Positions 52,672 to 61,087 of a stretch of DNA of 64,000 bases are shown here, piece by piece. Numbering within the stretch: the stretch's first letter is position 1; each line of letters begins with the position of its first letter. Location of the stretch: positions 124,001 to 188,000 of the forward strand of contig JAWKMR010000003.1 of the NCBI GenBank assembly GCA_041392125.1, written 5' to 3'. The translations under genes were made by a program, and so were the position numbers. The notes beneath the pieces were generated by a model, which saw nothing but the letters and a program-made list of their open reading frames with translations, was not told the origin of the DNA and ran no database searches. The DNA comes from Halomarinibacterium sp041392125. GTDB taxonomy: Bacteria; Bacteroidota; Bacteroidia; Flavobacteriales; Flavobacteriaceae.

Positions 52672-52748
52672 TTAAATAACATAACAATTTGGTAACAAGC
52701 AACCTTAATTTAATTAAGAAATTTGCGCCACATTAATTAATTTATACA

Positions 52749-54992
52749 ATGGATAATATCTACATTTTAATGTTAGTTGCTTTAGCAGTTTTAGCCATAG
52801 CAGATTTAGTAGTTGGCGTTAGTAATGATGCCGTGAACTTTTTAAATTCCGCCATTGGTTCCAAGGCAATCCCTTACAGAACTATTATGATTGTTGCCAG
52901 CTTAGGGATTTTTATTGGAGCCGTGTATTCTAGCGGAATGATGGAAGTAGCTCGTAAAGGAATTTTTGTCCCCGGGGAGTTTTATTTCGATGAAATCATG
53001 ATCATCTTCATGGCAGTGATGATTACCGATATTTTACTGTTAGATTTCTTTAACACCCTTGGAATGCCAACATCCACAACAGTTTCAATTGTTTTTGAAC
53101 TGCTTGGAGCTGCTGTTATTATGGCGCTTATTAAAATTGGCGCTTCAAATACCGAAACAATTTCTAATTTAGGAAGCTATATTAATACTGAAAAAGCCAC
53201 CGAAATTATTTCTGGAATTTTACTTTCTGTAATCATTTCGTTTAGCGTTGGAGCCCTGGTACAATGGCTTTCGCGGTTAATTTTTTCTTTTCATTATGAA
53301 CAGAAAATAAAAAACTTCGGGGCTATCTTTGGTGGAATTACCTTAACAGCCATTAGCTACTTTATATTCTTTAAAGGGTTAAAAGGAGCTCCTAATTATA
53401 GTACTTTTAAAGATATACTTGCAACCAACCTTTGGGTCGTTTTAGGTATTGGATTTTTATTTTGGACTTTATTTTCCATCCTTTTTACAAAAATTTTCAA
53501 GAAAAGTATCTTGCTTGTTGTAATAGCGGTAGGGACTTTTGGTTTAGCACTTGCATTTTCCGGAAACGATTTGGTAAATTTTATCGGCGTTCCTATGGCT
53601 GCATACCATTCTTATGAAGCATGGGCAGCATCAGGGGAATTGGCTAATTCTTTTTCTATGACTGTTTTGGAAGAAAAAGTTCCTGCAGAACCCTTATTAT
53701 TGTTTATAGCAGGTGCCGTAATGGTTCTTACATTATGGTTTTCAAAGAAAGCAAGAACTGTTACTGAAACCGAAATAGGTCTTTCAAGACAAGGGGATGG
53801 TTCCGAAAAATTTAAACCCAATATGCTTTCAAGAGCAGTGGTTAAAGGAAGTACAAAACTGGTCTCTTTATTAGGGGCAGCTATTCCTCAAGCTACTCAA
53901 GATAAAATTTCAAAAAGTTTTGAAAAACCAGAAGTTAACGTTCCTGCATCAAAAGCCCACGAAGTTCCGGCGTTCGATTTAATTCGTGCCTCTATTAATT
54001 TAACAGTAGCTGGTATTCTTATTGCCATTGCTACTTCCATGAAACTACCTTTATCTACTACCTATGTCACCTTTATGGTCGCGATGGGTACTTCTTTAGC
54101 AGACAGAGCTTGGGGACGTGAAAGTGCTGTTTACAGGGTTGCAGGAGTTTTAAATGTTATTGGCGGATGGTTCTTTACTGCATTTATAGCATTTATTTCT
54201 GCAGGTACCTTAACTTATATCATATATATTGGTCGAGGACCAGCCATTGCAATTCTGCTACTTGTAGCTCTAGCTCTTTTAGTAAGAAACTATTTGTCTC
54301 ACAAACGAAAAGGATTGGCAAAGCTTGACAAGTCTGGTTTAAAGAAGTCTGAAAGCAAAACCGTACAGGGCATTATTTCTGAAAGTGCTGCCAATATTTC
54401 AAATGTTGTTTCCAGAACTAATAAAATATATTCTGAAGTACTAAAAGGACTTTCAAAACAAGATGAGAAAAAATTAAAGAAAGCTAAAAAAGGCGTAGAA
54501 AAACTGGATGCAGAGATTGAAGATTTAAGAAATAATATCTTTTATTTTATAAAAAATCTTGATGAGACAAGTGTTCGTGGAAGTAATTTCTACATTACCA
54601 TTTTAGCATATCTTACTGATATTGCTCAGTCTTTAGATTTTATTTCAAAGAAAAGTCACAAACATGTACATAATAATCATAAAGCCTTACGCTTTAATCA
54701 AATTAAAGACCTTCAGGAAATTGATGACACTTTACATTCGCTTCTAAGTGAAATTGAAGGGCTTTTCAATGAAAAGAAATTTGATAGAATCAATCTCGTT
54801 CTCGATAAAAAAGATGATATATTGAATGGTCTTTCTCAAAAAATTGAAAAGCAAATTGCTAGAACAAGAACTGAAGAATCGAGTCCTAAAAATACGACCC
54901 TCTATTTTAATATTTTATTAGAAACTAAGGATCTTGTAAATGCTATTATGAATTTGATGGAAGAATATTATAATAGCTATAATAAAAGCTAA
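52749..54992 (+). CDS. PiT-family phosphate transporter with PhoU-like C-terminal domain
   Basis: The 747-residue inner-membrane protein has a PiT (phosphate:H+/Na+ symporter) domain of about 10-12 helices (residues 5-515). It shows the two PiT signature copies: VGVSNDAVNFLNSAIGSKAI near the N-terminus and the later TSMKLPLSTTYVTFMVAMGTSLADR-type segment (positions about 430-453). A soluble, helical, coiled-coil-rich tail (about 540-747) resembles PhoU/DUF47 proteins, which regulate phosphate uptake. The tail is encoded in frame with no stop. It follows the porin gene by 77 bp and is probably in the same operon. Confidence 0.9.
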   Translation: MDNIYILMLVALAVLAIADLVVGVSNDAVNFLNSAIGSKAIPYRTIMIVASLGIFIGAVYSSGMMEVARKGIFVPGEFYFDEIMIIFMAVMITDILLLDFFNTLGMPTSTTVSIVFELLGAAVIMALIKIGASNTETISNLGSYINTEKATEIISGILLSVIISFSVGALVQWLSRLIFSFHYEQKIKNFGAIFGGITLTAISYFIFFKGLKGAPNYSTFKDILATNLWVVLGIGFLFWTLFSILFTKIFKKSILLVVIAVGTFGLALAFSGNDLVNFIGVPMAAYHSYEAWAASGELANSFSMTVLEEKVPAEPLLLFIAGAVMVLTLWFSKKARTVTETEIGLSRQGDGSEKFKPNMLSRAVVKGSTKLVSLLGAAIPQATQDKISKSFEKPEVNVPASKAHEVPAFDLIRASINLTVAGILIAIATSMKLPLSTTYVTFMVAMGTSLADRAWGRESAVYRVAGVLNVIGGWFFTAFIAFISAGTLTYIIYIGRGPAIAILLLVALALLVRNYLSHKRKGLAKLDKSGLKKSESKTVQGIISESAANISNVVSRTNKIYSEVLKGLSKQDEKKLKKAKKGVEKLDAEIEDLRNNIFYFIKNLDETSVRGSNFYITILAYLTDIAQSLDFISKKSHKHVHNNHKALRFNQIKDLQEIDDTLHSLLSEIEGLFNEKKFDRINLVLDKKDDILNGLSQKIEKQIARTRTEESSPKNTTLYFNILLETKDLVNAIMNLMEEYYNSYNKS

Positions 54993-55012
54993 AAAATAAG
55001 TTATTTTAAAAT

Positions 55013-55044
55013 AAAAAAGGAGCGCTTATATGCGCTCCTTTTTT
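55013..55044. terminator. Bidirectional terminator after the PiT gene and nrdA
   Basis: AAAAAAGGAGCGC (55013-55025) pairs perfectly over 13 bp with GCGCTCCTTTTTT (55032-55044) around a 6-nt loop. T-runs face both convergent genes. Confidence 0.93.
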
Positions 55045-55062
55045 GTAACTAACACTTAAAAT

Positions 55063-57489
55063 TTAGGATCCACACATTAAACAATCTTCGTCATTTTCGG
55101 CGGCGTTTTTAGACTGTGCCAATAAATTTCTCAATTCCTGTGCGGTTAACGGTTTCTCTGAAACTGCTGATACGGCTTCCACTTTGGCTTCAGCAACAGC
55201 AGCTACCGGTTCTTTTTTGGTTTCATTGTTTAAGGTAAACTTAATGGCATCTACGGCACTCTTCGTACGTAAATAGTACATTCCCGTTTTTAAACCACTC
55301 TTCCACGCATAAAAATGCATCGAAGTAAGTTTGGCCATATTGGCATTTTCCATAAACAGGTTCAATGATTGCGATTGATCTATAAAATACCCTCTGTGAC
55401 GAGACATGTCGATAATGTCTTTCATACTCAACTCCCAAACGGTTTTGTACAACTCTTTCAACTCCTGAGGAATAATAGATATATGCTGGATGGAACCATT
55501 GGCACGCATAATCTCTTCTTTTAATTCATCGTTCCACAATCCCAGAGCTACCAAGTCTTCCAGTAAAAATTTATTGACCACAATAAATTCTCCCGAAAGT
55601 ACCCTACGGGTATAAATATTGGAGGTATAGGGTTCAAAAGCTTCATTATTTCCTAAAATTTGGGAAGTCGATGCCGTAGGCATAGGTGCTACCAATAAGG
55701 AATTACGCACGCCATGTTTTTTCACGTCTTTTCGCAATTTGGCCCAATCCCAACGCCCGCTTAATTCTTCATCTTTAATATTCCACAAGTTATGCTGAAA
55801 CAAGCCTTCAGAAATGGGAGATCCTTTATAGCTTTGATAAGCCCCGTCTTCCTTAGCTTCTTCCATAGAAGCTGTGACAGCAGCAAAGTAGAGGGTTTCA
55901 AATATTTCCTGATTGAGTTGTTTCGCCTCATCACTGGTAAAAGGCATGCGCAACATGATAAACGCATCCGCAAGTCCTTGCACCCCCAAACCTATGGGAC
56001 GATGACGGAAATTGGAATTTTGCGCCTCTATGACCGGGTAATAATTTCTATCAATAACCTTGTTGAGGTTTTTGGTTACGCGTTTGGTTACCTTGAATAA
56101 TTCTTTGTGGTCAAATTCTCCATTTTTCACAAACATAGGCAAGGCTATAGAGGCCAAGTTACATACCGCTACCTCATCTGGAGAAGTGTATTCCAAAATT
56201 TCGGTACACAGGTTGGAAGAACGAATGGTCCCCAGATTTTTCTGGTTGCTCTTACGGTTAGCCGCATCTTTATAAAGCATATAAGGGGTTCCGGTTTCTA
56301 TTTGAGATTCCAGAATTTTTTCCCACAGCTCTCGGGCTTTGATGGTTTTTCTGCCTTTATCTTCGGCTTCGTATTTATGGTACAAGGTTTCAAATTCTTC
56401 ACTATGCACATCAAACAATCCCGGACATTCGTTGGGGCACATTAAGGTCCACTCCGCATCTTCCTGCACTCGTTTCATAAACAAATCGGGAATCCACATC
56501 GCATAAAAAAGATCGCGGGCACGCATTTCTTCTTTTCCGTGGTTCTTTTTCAAATCTAAAAAGTCGAAAATATCGGCATGCCATGGCTCCAGGTAAATAG
56601 CAAAACTTCCTTTTCTTTTTCCACCTCCTTGGTCTACATAACGTGCGGTATCATTAAATACACGTAGCATGGGTACAATTCCGTTAGAAGTACCATTGGT
56701 TCCACCAATATAGGAGCCTGTAGCTCTAACATTATGAATGGACACCCCAATTCCTCCGGCAGATTGAGAGATTTTAGCCGTTTGCTTTAAGGTATCGTAA
56801 ATGCCGTCTATACTATCTTCTTTCATACTTAATAGGAAGCAAGAAGACATTTGTGGTTTGGGGGTTCCACTATTGAATAAGGTAGGCGTTGCGTGCGTAA
56901 AGTATTTTTTCGACATCAACTCATAAGTTTCCTTTACGGCAGCCATATCATTCAGGTGAATCCCTACAGAAACACGCATTAACATGTGTTGTGGGCGTTC
57001 GGCTATTTGACCGTTTATTTTTAAAAGATACGAACGCTCCAATGTTTTGAAACCAAAATAATCGTAATTAAAATCTCGGTTATAAATAATGGCAGAGTCC
57101 AGCTCTTCTGCATTATTCTTAATGACTTCAAAAACTTCATCACTTAAAAGAGGGGCTTTTTTTCCGGTTCTGGGATTTACATATTCATACAAATCTGTCA
57201 TCACCTCAGAAAAGGTTTTCTTGGTATTTTTATGAAGGTTAGAAACCGAAATACGGGCGGCGAGTTTTGCATAATCCGGATGGGAAACCGTCATGGTTGC
57301 AGCAATTTCGGCGGCAAGATTGTCCAGTTCGCTGGTGGTTACACCATCGTACAATCCTTCTATAACGCGCATGGCTACTTTAACCGGATCTACCAATTCA
57401 TTCAATCCGTAACAAAGTTTACGTACCCGGGCGGTAATCTTGTCGAACATTACGGGTTCTTTGCGGCCATCTCTTTTTACTACATTCAT
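55063..57489 (-). CDS. nrdA: Ribonucleoside-diphosphate reductase, alpha subunit (class Ia)
   Basis: NrdA reduces ribonucleotides to deoxyribonucleotides. The 808-residue protein begins with an ATP-cone (1-95, VVKRDGRKEPVMFDKITARV). The catalytic cysteines are Cys217 (MSSCFLL), Cys428 with Glu430 (SNLCTEI) and Cys443 (VAVCNLASI). The radical-transfer tyrosines lie in HFYAWKSGLKTGMYYLRT near residue 730, and the C-terminal CLMCGS is the redox CxxC tail that reactivates the site. The ATP-cone implies allosteric control by dATP. It lies 113 bp after nrdB, with a possible attenuator in between. Confidence 0.97.
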   Translation of the reverse strand: MNVVKRDGRKEPVMFDKITARVRKLCYGLNELVDPVKVAMRVIEGLYDGVTTSELDNLAAEIAATMTVSHPDYAKLAARISVSNLHKNTKKTFSEVMTDLYEYVNPRTGKKAPLLSDEVFEVIKNNAEELDSAIIYNRDFNYDYFGFKTLERSYLLKINGQIAERPQHMLMRVSVGIHLNDMAAVKETYELMSKKYFTHATPTLFNSGTPKPQMSSCFLLSMKEDSIDGIYDTLKQTAKISQSAGGIGVSIHNVRATGSYIGGTNGTSNGIVPMLRVFNDTARYVDQGGGKRKGSFAIYLEPWHADIFDFLDLKKNHGKEEMRARDLFYAMWIPDLFMKRVQEDAEWTLMCPNECPGLFDVHSEEFETLYHKYEAEDKGRKTIKARELWEKILESQIETGTPYMLYKDAANRKSNQKNLGTIRSSNLCTEILEYTSPDEVAVCNLASIALPMFVKNGEFDHKELFKVTKRVTKNLNKVIDRNYYPVIEAQNSNFRHRPIGLGVQGLADAFIMLRMPFTSDEAKQLNQEIFETLYFAAVTASMEEAKEDGAYQSYKGSPISEGLFQHNLWNIKDEELSGRWDWAKLRKDVKKHGVRNSLLVAPMPTASTSQILGNNEAFEPYTSNIYTRRVLSGEFIVVNKFLLEDLVALGLWNDELKEEIMRANGSIQHISIIPQELKELYKTVWELSMKDIIDMSRHRGYFIDQSQSLNLFMENANMAKLTSMHFYAWKSGLKTGMYYLRTKSAVDAIKFTLNNETKKEPVAAVAEAKVEAVSAVSEKPLTAQELRNLLAQSKNAAENDEDCLMCGS

Positions 57490-57562
57490 TTTGTTAGAGG
57501 TTTTAGTTTTTTTGAAAAAAATTCTTTATTGCACAATGTTTTACTGCACATTTTCAATGATT

Positions 57563-57597
57563 TAAAAAAAATCCGCCCTTTGGGGGGAGAAGCGGAA
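57563..57597 (-). terminator. Possible attenuator/terminator between nrdB and nrdA
   Basis: On the - strand TCCGC pairs with GCGGA around a C6/AAAGG interior, and the stem is followed by about eight T. The stem is short (5 bp plus 2 inner C-G pairs), so it may be a partial terminator that lowers nrdA relative to nrdB. Confidence is modest. Confidence 0.4.
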
Positions 57598-57602
57598 ATT
57601 TT

Positions 57603-58580
57603 CTAAAAATCTGCGTCGAAACTTATTTTATTCGACTCTTTATCCATATTGGTTACACCAGCTTTTTGGTATTCTGAAACTCGTTTTTCGAAGAAATTGG
57701 TTTTTCCTTGCAACGAAATCATATCCATAAAGTCAAACGGATTACTGGCGTTGTATTCTTTTTCGCATTGTAACTCAACTAATAATCTGTCGGTTACAAA
57801 TTCGAGATATTGTGTCATAAGCTTGGCGTTCATGCCTATTAAGCTTACGGGTAGTGACTCTGTAATAAATTCTCTTTCAATGTTAAGTGCATCCACGATA
57901 ATCTCACGGATTCTCTCTTTGGGAACTTTATTCACCAAGTGATGGTTGTGTAAGTGTACTGCAAAATCGCAGTGCACTCCTTCATCTCTGGAAATAAGCT
58001 CATTTGAAAAGGTTAGTCCGGGCATTAAACCACGCTTCTTTAGCCAGAAAATGGAACAAAAGGCTCCTGAAAAGAAAATCCCTTCTACGGCAGCAAAAGC
58101 GATAAGTCGTTCTGCAAAACTGGGGCTTTCAATCCATTTTAAGGCCCAATCGGCTTTCTTTTTAATGGCCGGGAAATTTTCTATAGCCTTAAAAAGAATG
58201 TCTTTTTCCTTATCGTCTTTTACGTAGGTATCGATAAGGAGGGAGTAGGTTTCACTATGGATGTTCTCCATCATGATTTGGAATCCGTAGAAAAACTTTG
58301 CTTCACTGTATTGTACTTCATTTACGAAGTTTTCAGCAAGATTTTCGTTTACAATTCCATCGCTGGCGGCAAAAAAGGCAAGAATGTGTTTTATAAAATA
58401 GCGCTCGTCGTCATTTAGCTTTGTGGTCCAATCGGTTAAATCTTGATGTAAATCAATTTCCTCTGCAGTCCAAAAACTGGCTTCACTTTTTTTGTACCAT
58501 TCCCAAATATCGTGATGTTGGATTGGGAAAATTACAAATCTGTCTTTGTTTTCTGCTAAAATGGGTTCTACTGCGCTCAT
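57603..58580 (-). CDS. nrdB: Ribonucleoside-diphosphate reductase, beta subunit (class Ia)
   Basis: NrdB supplies the diiron-tyrosyl radical for NrdA. The 325-residue protein carries the metal ligands in AASDGIV (Asp74) and ENIHSETY (Glu105, His108). The likely radical Tyr112 is at the position of Tyr122 in E. coli NrdB. Later ligand helices include AAVEGIFFSGAF and SRDEGVHCDFAVHLHNHH. The C-terminal NKISFDADF is the NrdA-docking tail. It precedes nrdA on the - strand (order nrdB-nrdA). The upstream 398-bp gap carries an inverted repeat but no clear promoter match. Confidence 0.97.
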   Translation of the reverse strand: MSAVEPILAENKDRFVIFPIQHHDIWEWYKKSEASFWTAEEIDLHQDLTDWTTKLNDDERYFIKHILAFFAASDGIVNENLAENFVNEVQYSEAKFFYGFQIMMENIHSETYSLLIDTYVKDDKEKDILFKAIENFPAIKKKADWALKWIESPSFAERLIAFAAVEGIFFSGAFCSIFWLKKRGLMPGLTFSNELISRDEGVHCDFAVHLHNHHLVNKVPKERIREIIVDALNIEREFITESLPVSLIGMNAKLMTQYLEFVTDRLLVELQCEKEYNASNPFDFMDMISLQGKTNFFEKRVSEYQKAGVTNMDKESNKISFDADF

Positions 58581-58724
58581 ATCGTCCTTTTCTTTTTTTA
58601 AAAATTTTCTTATTACTAGGGACTAACAAATATGAAAAAAAATACAACGGAAATGGGAAAAAATTACTTTGGGTTTTTAACAAAGTTTTCAACACGGGTA
58701 TCAAGGTATTGTTACTATCATTTT

Positions 58725-58743
58725 GTTAAAAAAATTGTTTAAC
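58725..58743. promoter_or_regulatory. Inverted repeat GTTAAA-N7-TTTAAC upstream of nrdB
   Basis: A perfect 6-bp inverted repeat with a 7-bp spacer. It has no T-run and is a possible regulator site for nrdBA, but symmetric A/T sequences arise often by chance in such DNA. Confidence 0.25.
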
Positions 58744-58926
58744 TTACTGTTTATTAGTTTGTTATGTTATTTTAAATAGCTTTATAAACAATCTTCAAAT
58801 TAGCAGTTAATAACCTTAAAAGGATCCCATTTTACAGTCCCTTAGAAACAATTTTCTAACGTTTCGGCAACCTCCTTTTTTAACAAATACAACGTATAAA
58901 TTTTAACATTTAAATATCTAAAAAAT

Positions 58927-58951
58927 AAAACCAGAGATATGCTCTGGTTTT
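58927..58951. terminator. Terminator of the lipoprotein gene at 58979
   Basis: AAAACCAGAG (58927-58936) pairs with CTCTGGTTTT (58942-58951) around a 5-nt loop, flanked by A/T runs. Confidence 0.85.
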
Positions 58952-58978
58952 TTATTACTTCAAAAAAAGGAGACCTAA

Positions 58979-59581
58979 TTATCCTAAATCTTCGACATTC
59001 AATTTATTAATAGCATCCCAAGTTTCCTCCAAATCCATATGAGTTCCATTAGCGTTTATAAAAAATCGATCGTCCTGCAAAAATTGGATAGAACTATTAT
59101 TGCTGTTTTTGTTGTGTTCTTCAATAACTTTAACTCCGTTTCTCTTAACTGTCTTTTTCAGTGTGCTTTCGGTTTCTTCTTCAAAATCCTGAGATAAAAG
59201 GATCCTTACTCCTGCAGTAGCAGCTGCGCCCATCTCACCGGCACCATCAAGTACTTGAATCTTAAACTTTTTAGACTTGTCTTCACTTTCGTAAGTAGCT
59301 TCAATAGAGGCTATTTTCATAAAACTTGCCTGTCCTGCGGTAAATTTGGTTCGTTTCATTCCGTTAATTTCATCCGGTAACCAAGCCTTTAATTCATCAT
59401 TGGTAAGAGGAGTAACATTTTTTAATGCCTCCATATCCTCTTGCATATCTTTCATTTCCTCCATAGCATTATTGGTGTTGCTTACACTTTGTTTAGCTTC
59501 TTTAATCTTTTTTGAAACAGGATTGTCTTTACAGCTTACCAACAGTGAAAGCATAAAGAGTAGCATGATTGATTTTTTCAT
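58979..59581 (-). CDS. Predicted lipoprotein of unknown function
   Basis: This 200-residue protein has a lipoprotein signal ending LLVSCKDN (Cys17). A charged helical region (about 25-60, coiled-coil-like) and a mixed domain (FTAGQASFMKIASIEATYESEDKSKKF region) follow. I recognise no named family. The gene stands alone on the - strand with its own terminator. The localisation is predicted to be the periplasmic face of a membrane. Confidence 0.75.
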   Translation of the reverse strand: MKKSIMLLFMLSLLVSCKDNPVSKKIKEAKQSVSNTNNAMEEMKDMQEDMEALKNVTPLTNDELKAWLPDEINGMKRTKFTAGQASFMKIASIEATYESEDKSKKFKIQVLDGAGEMGAAATAGVRILLSQDFEEETESTLKKTVKRNGVKVIEEHNKNSNNSSIQFLQDDRFFINANGTHMDLEETWDAINKLNVEDLG

Positions 59582-59636
59582 GAGTTAAATGATTTTAGTT
59601 AGTGTACTAAAGTACTAAAAATGAAAGAAATAAAAT

Positions 59637-60200
59637 TTAAAAGGTAGAAGCTACTTTTTCAAGTTCTTCGTACCAGTCTTTTCCGAATTTTCTAATTAAA
59701 GCGTCTTTTACAAATCTATAAACCGGTACTTTTAAATTTTTACCCAAGGTACAAGCATCGTCACAAATAGACCATTTGTGATAATTTACTGCAGCAAATT
59801 CGCTGTACTCCTGTACCTTCACCGGATACAAATGGCAGGAAATGGGTTTTCTAAAATCGCTTTTGCCGGCATTATATGCATCTTCAATCCCGCAGCTGGC
59901 AATCCCTTTGTCGGTAAAAGTAACGTAAGCACATTCTTTGCCTTCTACTAAAGGAGTTTCCAGCTCGCCCCATTCATTCGCTACGTGTGTACCTTGTTGT
60001 TCTATAGCAGCAATTCCTTCAGGGCGCAGGAAGGGTTTTACGGTTGGATAGATTGTTTTTAAAATTGCTATTTCTTCTTTTGTGACGGGAGCGCCTGCTT
60101 CCCCTTCAATACAACACACCCCTTTGCATGCATGGAGATTACAAACAAACTCTTTTTCTATCAGGTCTTCAGAGACAATCGTTTTTCCCAGTTGAAACAT
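59637..60200 (-). CDS. DUF3109-family cysteine-rich protein
   Basis: This 187-residue cytoplasmic protein has a cysteine cluster near the N-terminus (FVCNLHACKGVCCIEGEAGAP, about residues 19-39, quoted as a span) and further Cys at the ECAYVTF, ASCGIED, ISCHLYPV and CDDACTLG segments. This is the DUF3109/YkgJ-like pattern that could bind zinc or an iron-sulfur cluster. Function is not established. A -7 element lies only 4 nt before the ATG. It is divergent from marC. Confidence 0.85.
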   Translation of the reverse strand: MFQLGKTIVSEDLIEKEFVCNLHACKGVCCIEGEAGAPVTKEEIAILKTIYPTVKPFLRPEGIAAIEQQGTHVANEWGELETPLVEGKECAYVTFTDKGIASCGIEDAYNAGKSDFRKPISCHLYPVKVQEYSEFAAVNYHKWSICDDACTLGKNLKVPVYRFVKDALIRKFGKDWYEELEKVASTF

Positions 60201-60204
60201 AGCG

Positions 60205-60212
60205 CAAATATA
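60205..60212 (-). promoter_or_regulatory. -7 element of the DUF3109 gene
   Basis: On the - strand TATATTTG is an exact TAnnTTTG match ending 4 nt before the ATG at 60200, suggesting a leaderless or near-leaderless message. Confidence 0.55.
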
Positions 60213-60272
60213 GGATTTTGTATAAGATGATAGAACATTACACTTAGTTACAATAGTTCCCCATAAAACTGC

Positions 60273-60280
60273 TAATTTTG
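60273..60280 (+). promoter_or_regulatory. -7 element of marC
   Basis: TAATTTTG is an exact TAnnTTTG match 18 nt before the ATG at 60299. No good -33 was found. Confidence 0.5.
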
Positions 60281-60298
60281 TAGTCTATAGAATTGGTT

Positions 60299-60880
60299 AT
60301 GAACTTTAACTTCAAAGAAATTGCCACTGCCAGTATGATTCTGTTTGCCGTAATTGATATTATAGGCAACATTCCCATTGTTATTTCGCTTCGGGAGCGA
60401 GCAGGGCATATTCATAGCGAAAAGGCTTCTATTATTGCAGCCGTTGTAATGACCGTCTTTCTTTTTTTGGGCGAAAGTATTTTAAAACTTATTGGTATTA
60501 ATGTAAATGAATTTGCTGTAGCCGGTGCTTTTATCCTTTTCTTTATTGCCTTGGAAATGATTTTAGGAATTACCCTTTTTAAAGACGATGGAAGCAGCCC
60601 CGATATGGCTTCGGTTTTTCCATTGGCTTTTCCTATGCTGGCAGGTCCCGGCAGTTTAACTACTTTATTGTCGCTTCGCGCAGAATTTGCTTTGGAAAAT
60701 GTAATTGTTGCTGTTTTGGTGAACGTGGTCATTATTTATGTAGTGTTAAAGACTTCGGGTAAATTACAACGGGTTTTAGGCAAAAATGGAATTGCCGTTA
60801 TTCAGAAAATATTTGGAGTCATTTTGTTGGCGATCGCGGTTAAATTATTTACTTCCAATATTCAAGAACTATTTAATTAA
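60299..60880 (+). CDS. MarC-family integral membrane protein
   Basis: This 193-residue protein has about six helices and the MarC signatures FAVIDIIGNIPIVISL at the N-terminus and FPLAFPMLAGPGSLTTLL in the middle. The function of the family is unresolved (earlier linked to multiple antibiotic resistance, later questioned). ATG 60299 is preferred over the in-frame TTG 60293. A promoter lies upstream. It is followed after 6 bp by a small membrane protein gene. Confidence 0.9.
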   Translation: MNFNFKEIATASMILFAVIDIIGNIPIVISLRERAGHIHSEKASIIAAVVMTVFLFLGESILKLIGINVNEFAVAGAFILFFIALEMILGITLFKDDGSSPDMASVFPLAFPMLAGPGSLTTLLSLRAEFALENVIVAVLVNVVIIYVVLKTSGKLQRVLGKNGIAVIQKIFGVILLAIAVKLFTSNIQELFN

Positions 60881-60886
60881 AAAACC

Positions 60887-61084
60887 ATGAAAATTTTTAG
60901 ATATATTCTCATTCTACTTGCTCTTGCTTTAGTATTTTTTAATGCAACGAAGCTAAATTTTGAACATCTTTTTGAGGCGGAAAGTAAAGTGGCCGTTATT
61001 TGTATCTTGGCAGCCGCCTGCGTTATATTATTAATGGTTATTTTGAATATTTCCCATAAAATAAAGGAAAAAAGAAACGTATAG
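60887..61084 (+). CDS. Small two-helix membrane protein
   Basis: This 65-residue protein has two hydrophobic helices (about 3-18 and 34-56, IFRYILILLALALVFFNA; AVICILAAACVILLMVIL) and a basic tail (HKIKEKRNV). It lies 6 bp after marC and is probably cotranscribed. It converges with the S41 protease gene with a 3-bp gap. No family is recognised. Confidence 0.8.
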   Translation: MKIFRYILILLALALVFFNATKLNFEHLFEAESKVAVICILAAACVILLMVILNISHKIKEKRNV

Positions 61085-61087
61085 CCC

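Larger units (their letters stand above)
58581..58978. other. Intergenic region upstream of nrdB
   Basis: There are no supported genes here. On the - strand GTTAAA-N7-TTTAAC-like symmetry (58725-58743) lies about 145 bp upstream of nrdB. The terminator of the neighbouring lipoprotein gene is at 58927-58951. The rest is A/T-rich. No clear ribonucleotide-reductase regulator box is recognised. Confidence 0.4.

Noticed and set aside
52681..52748. Promoter for the PiT gene from GAAATTTGC at about 52727-52735
   Set aside because: It lacks the TA of the -7 consensus and the nearest TTTG is too far upstream. Transcription from the porin promoter is simpler.
55792..58227. + strand ORFs of 70-124 codons opposite nrdA and nrdB
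   Set aside because: They are antisense to strongly conserved coding sequence and show no domain.
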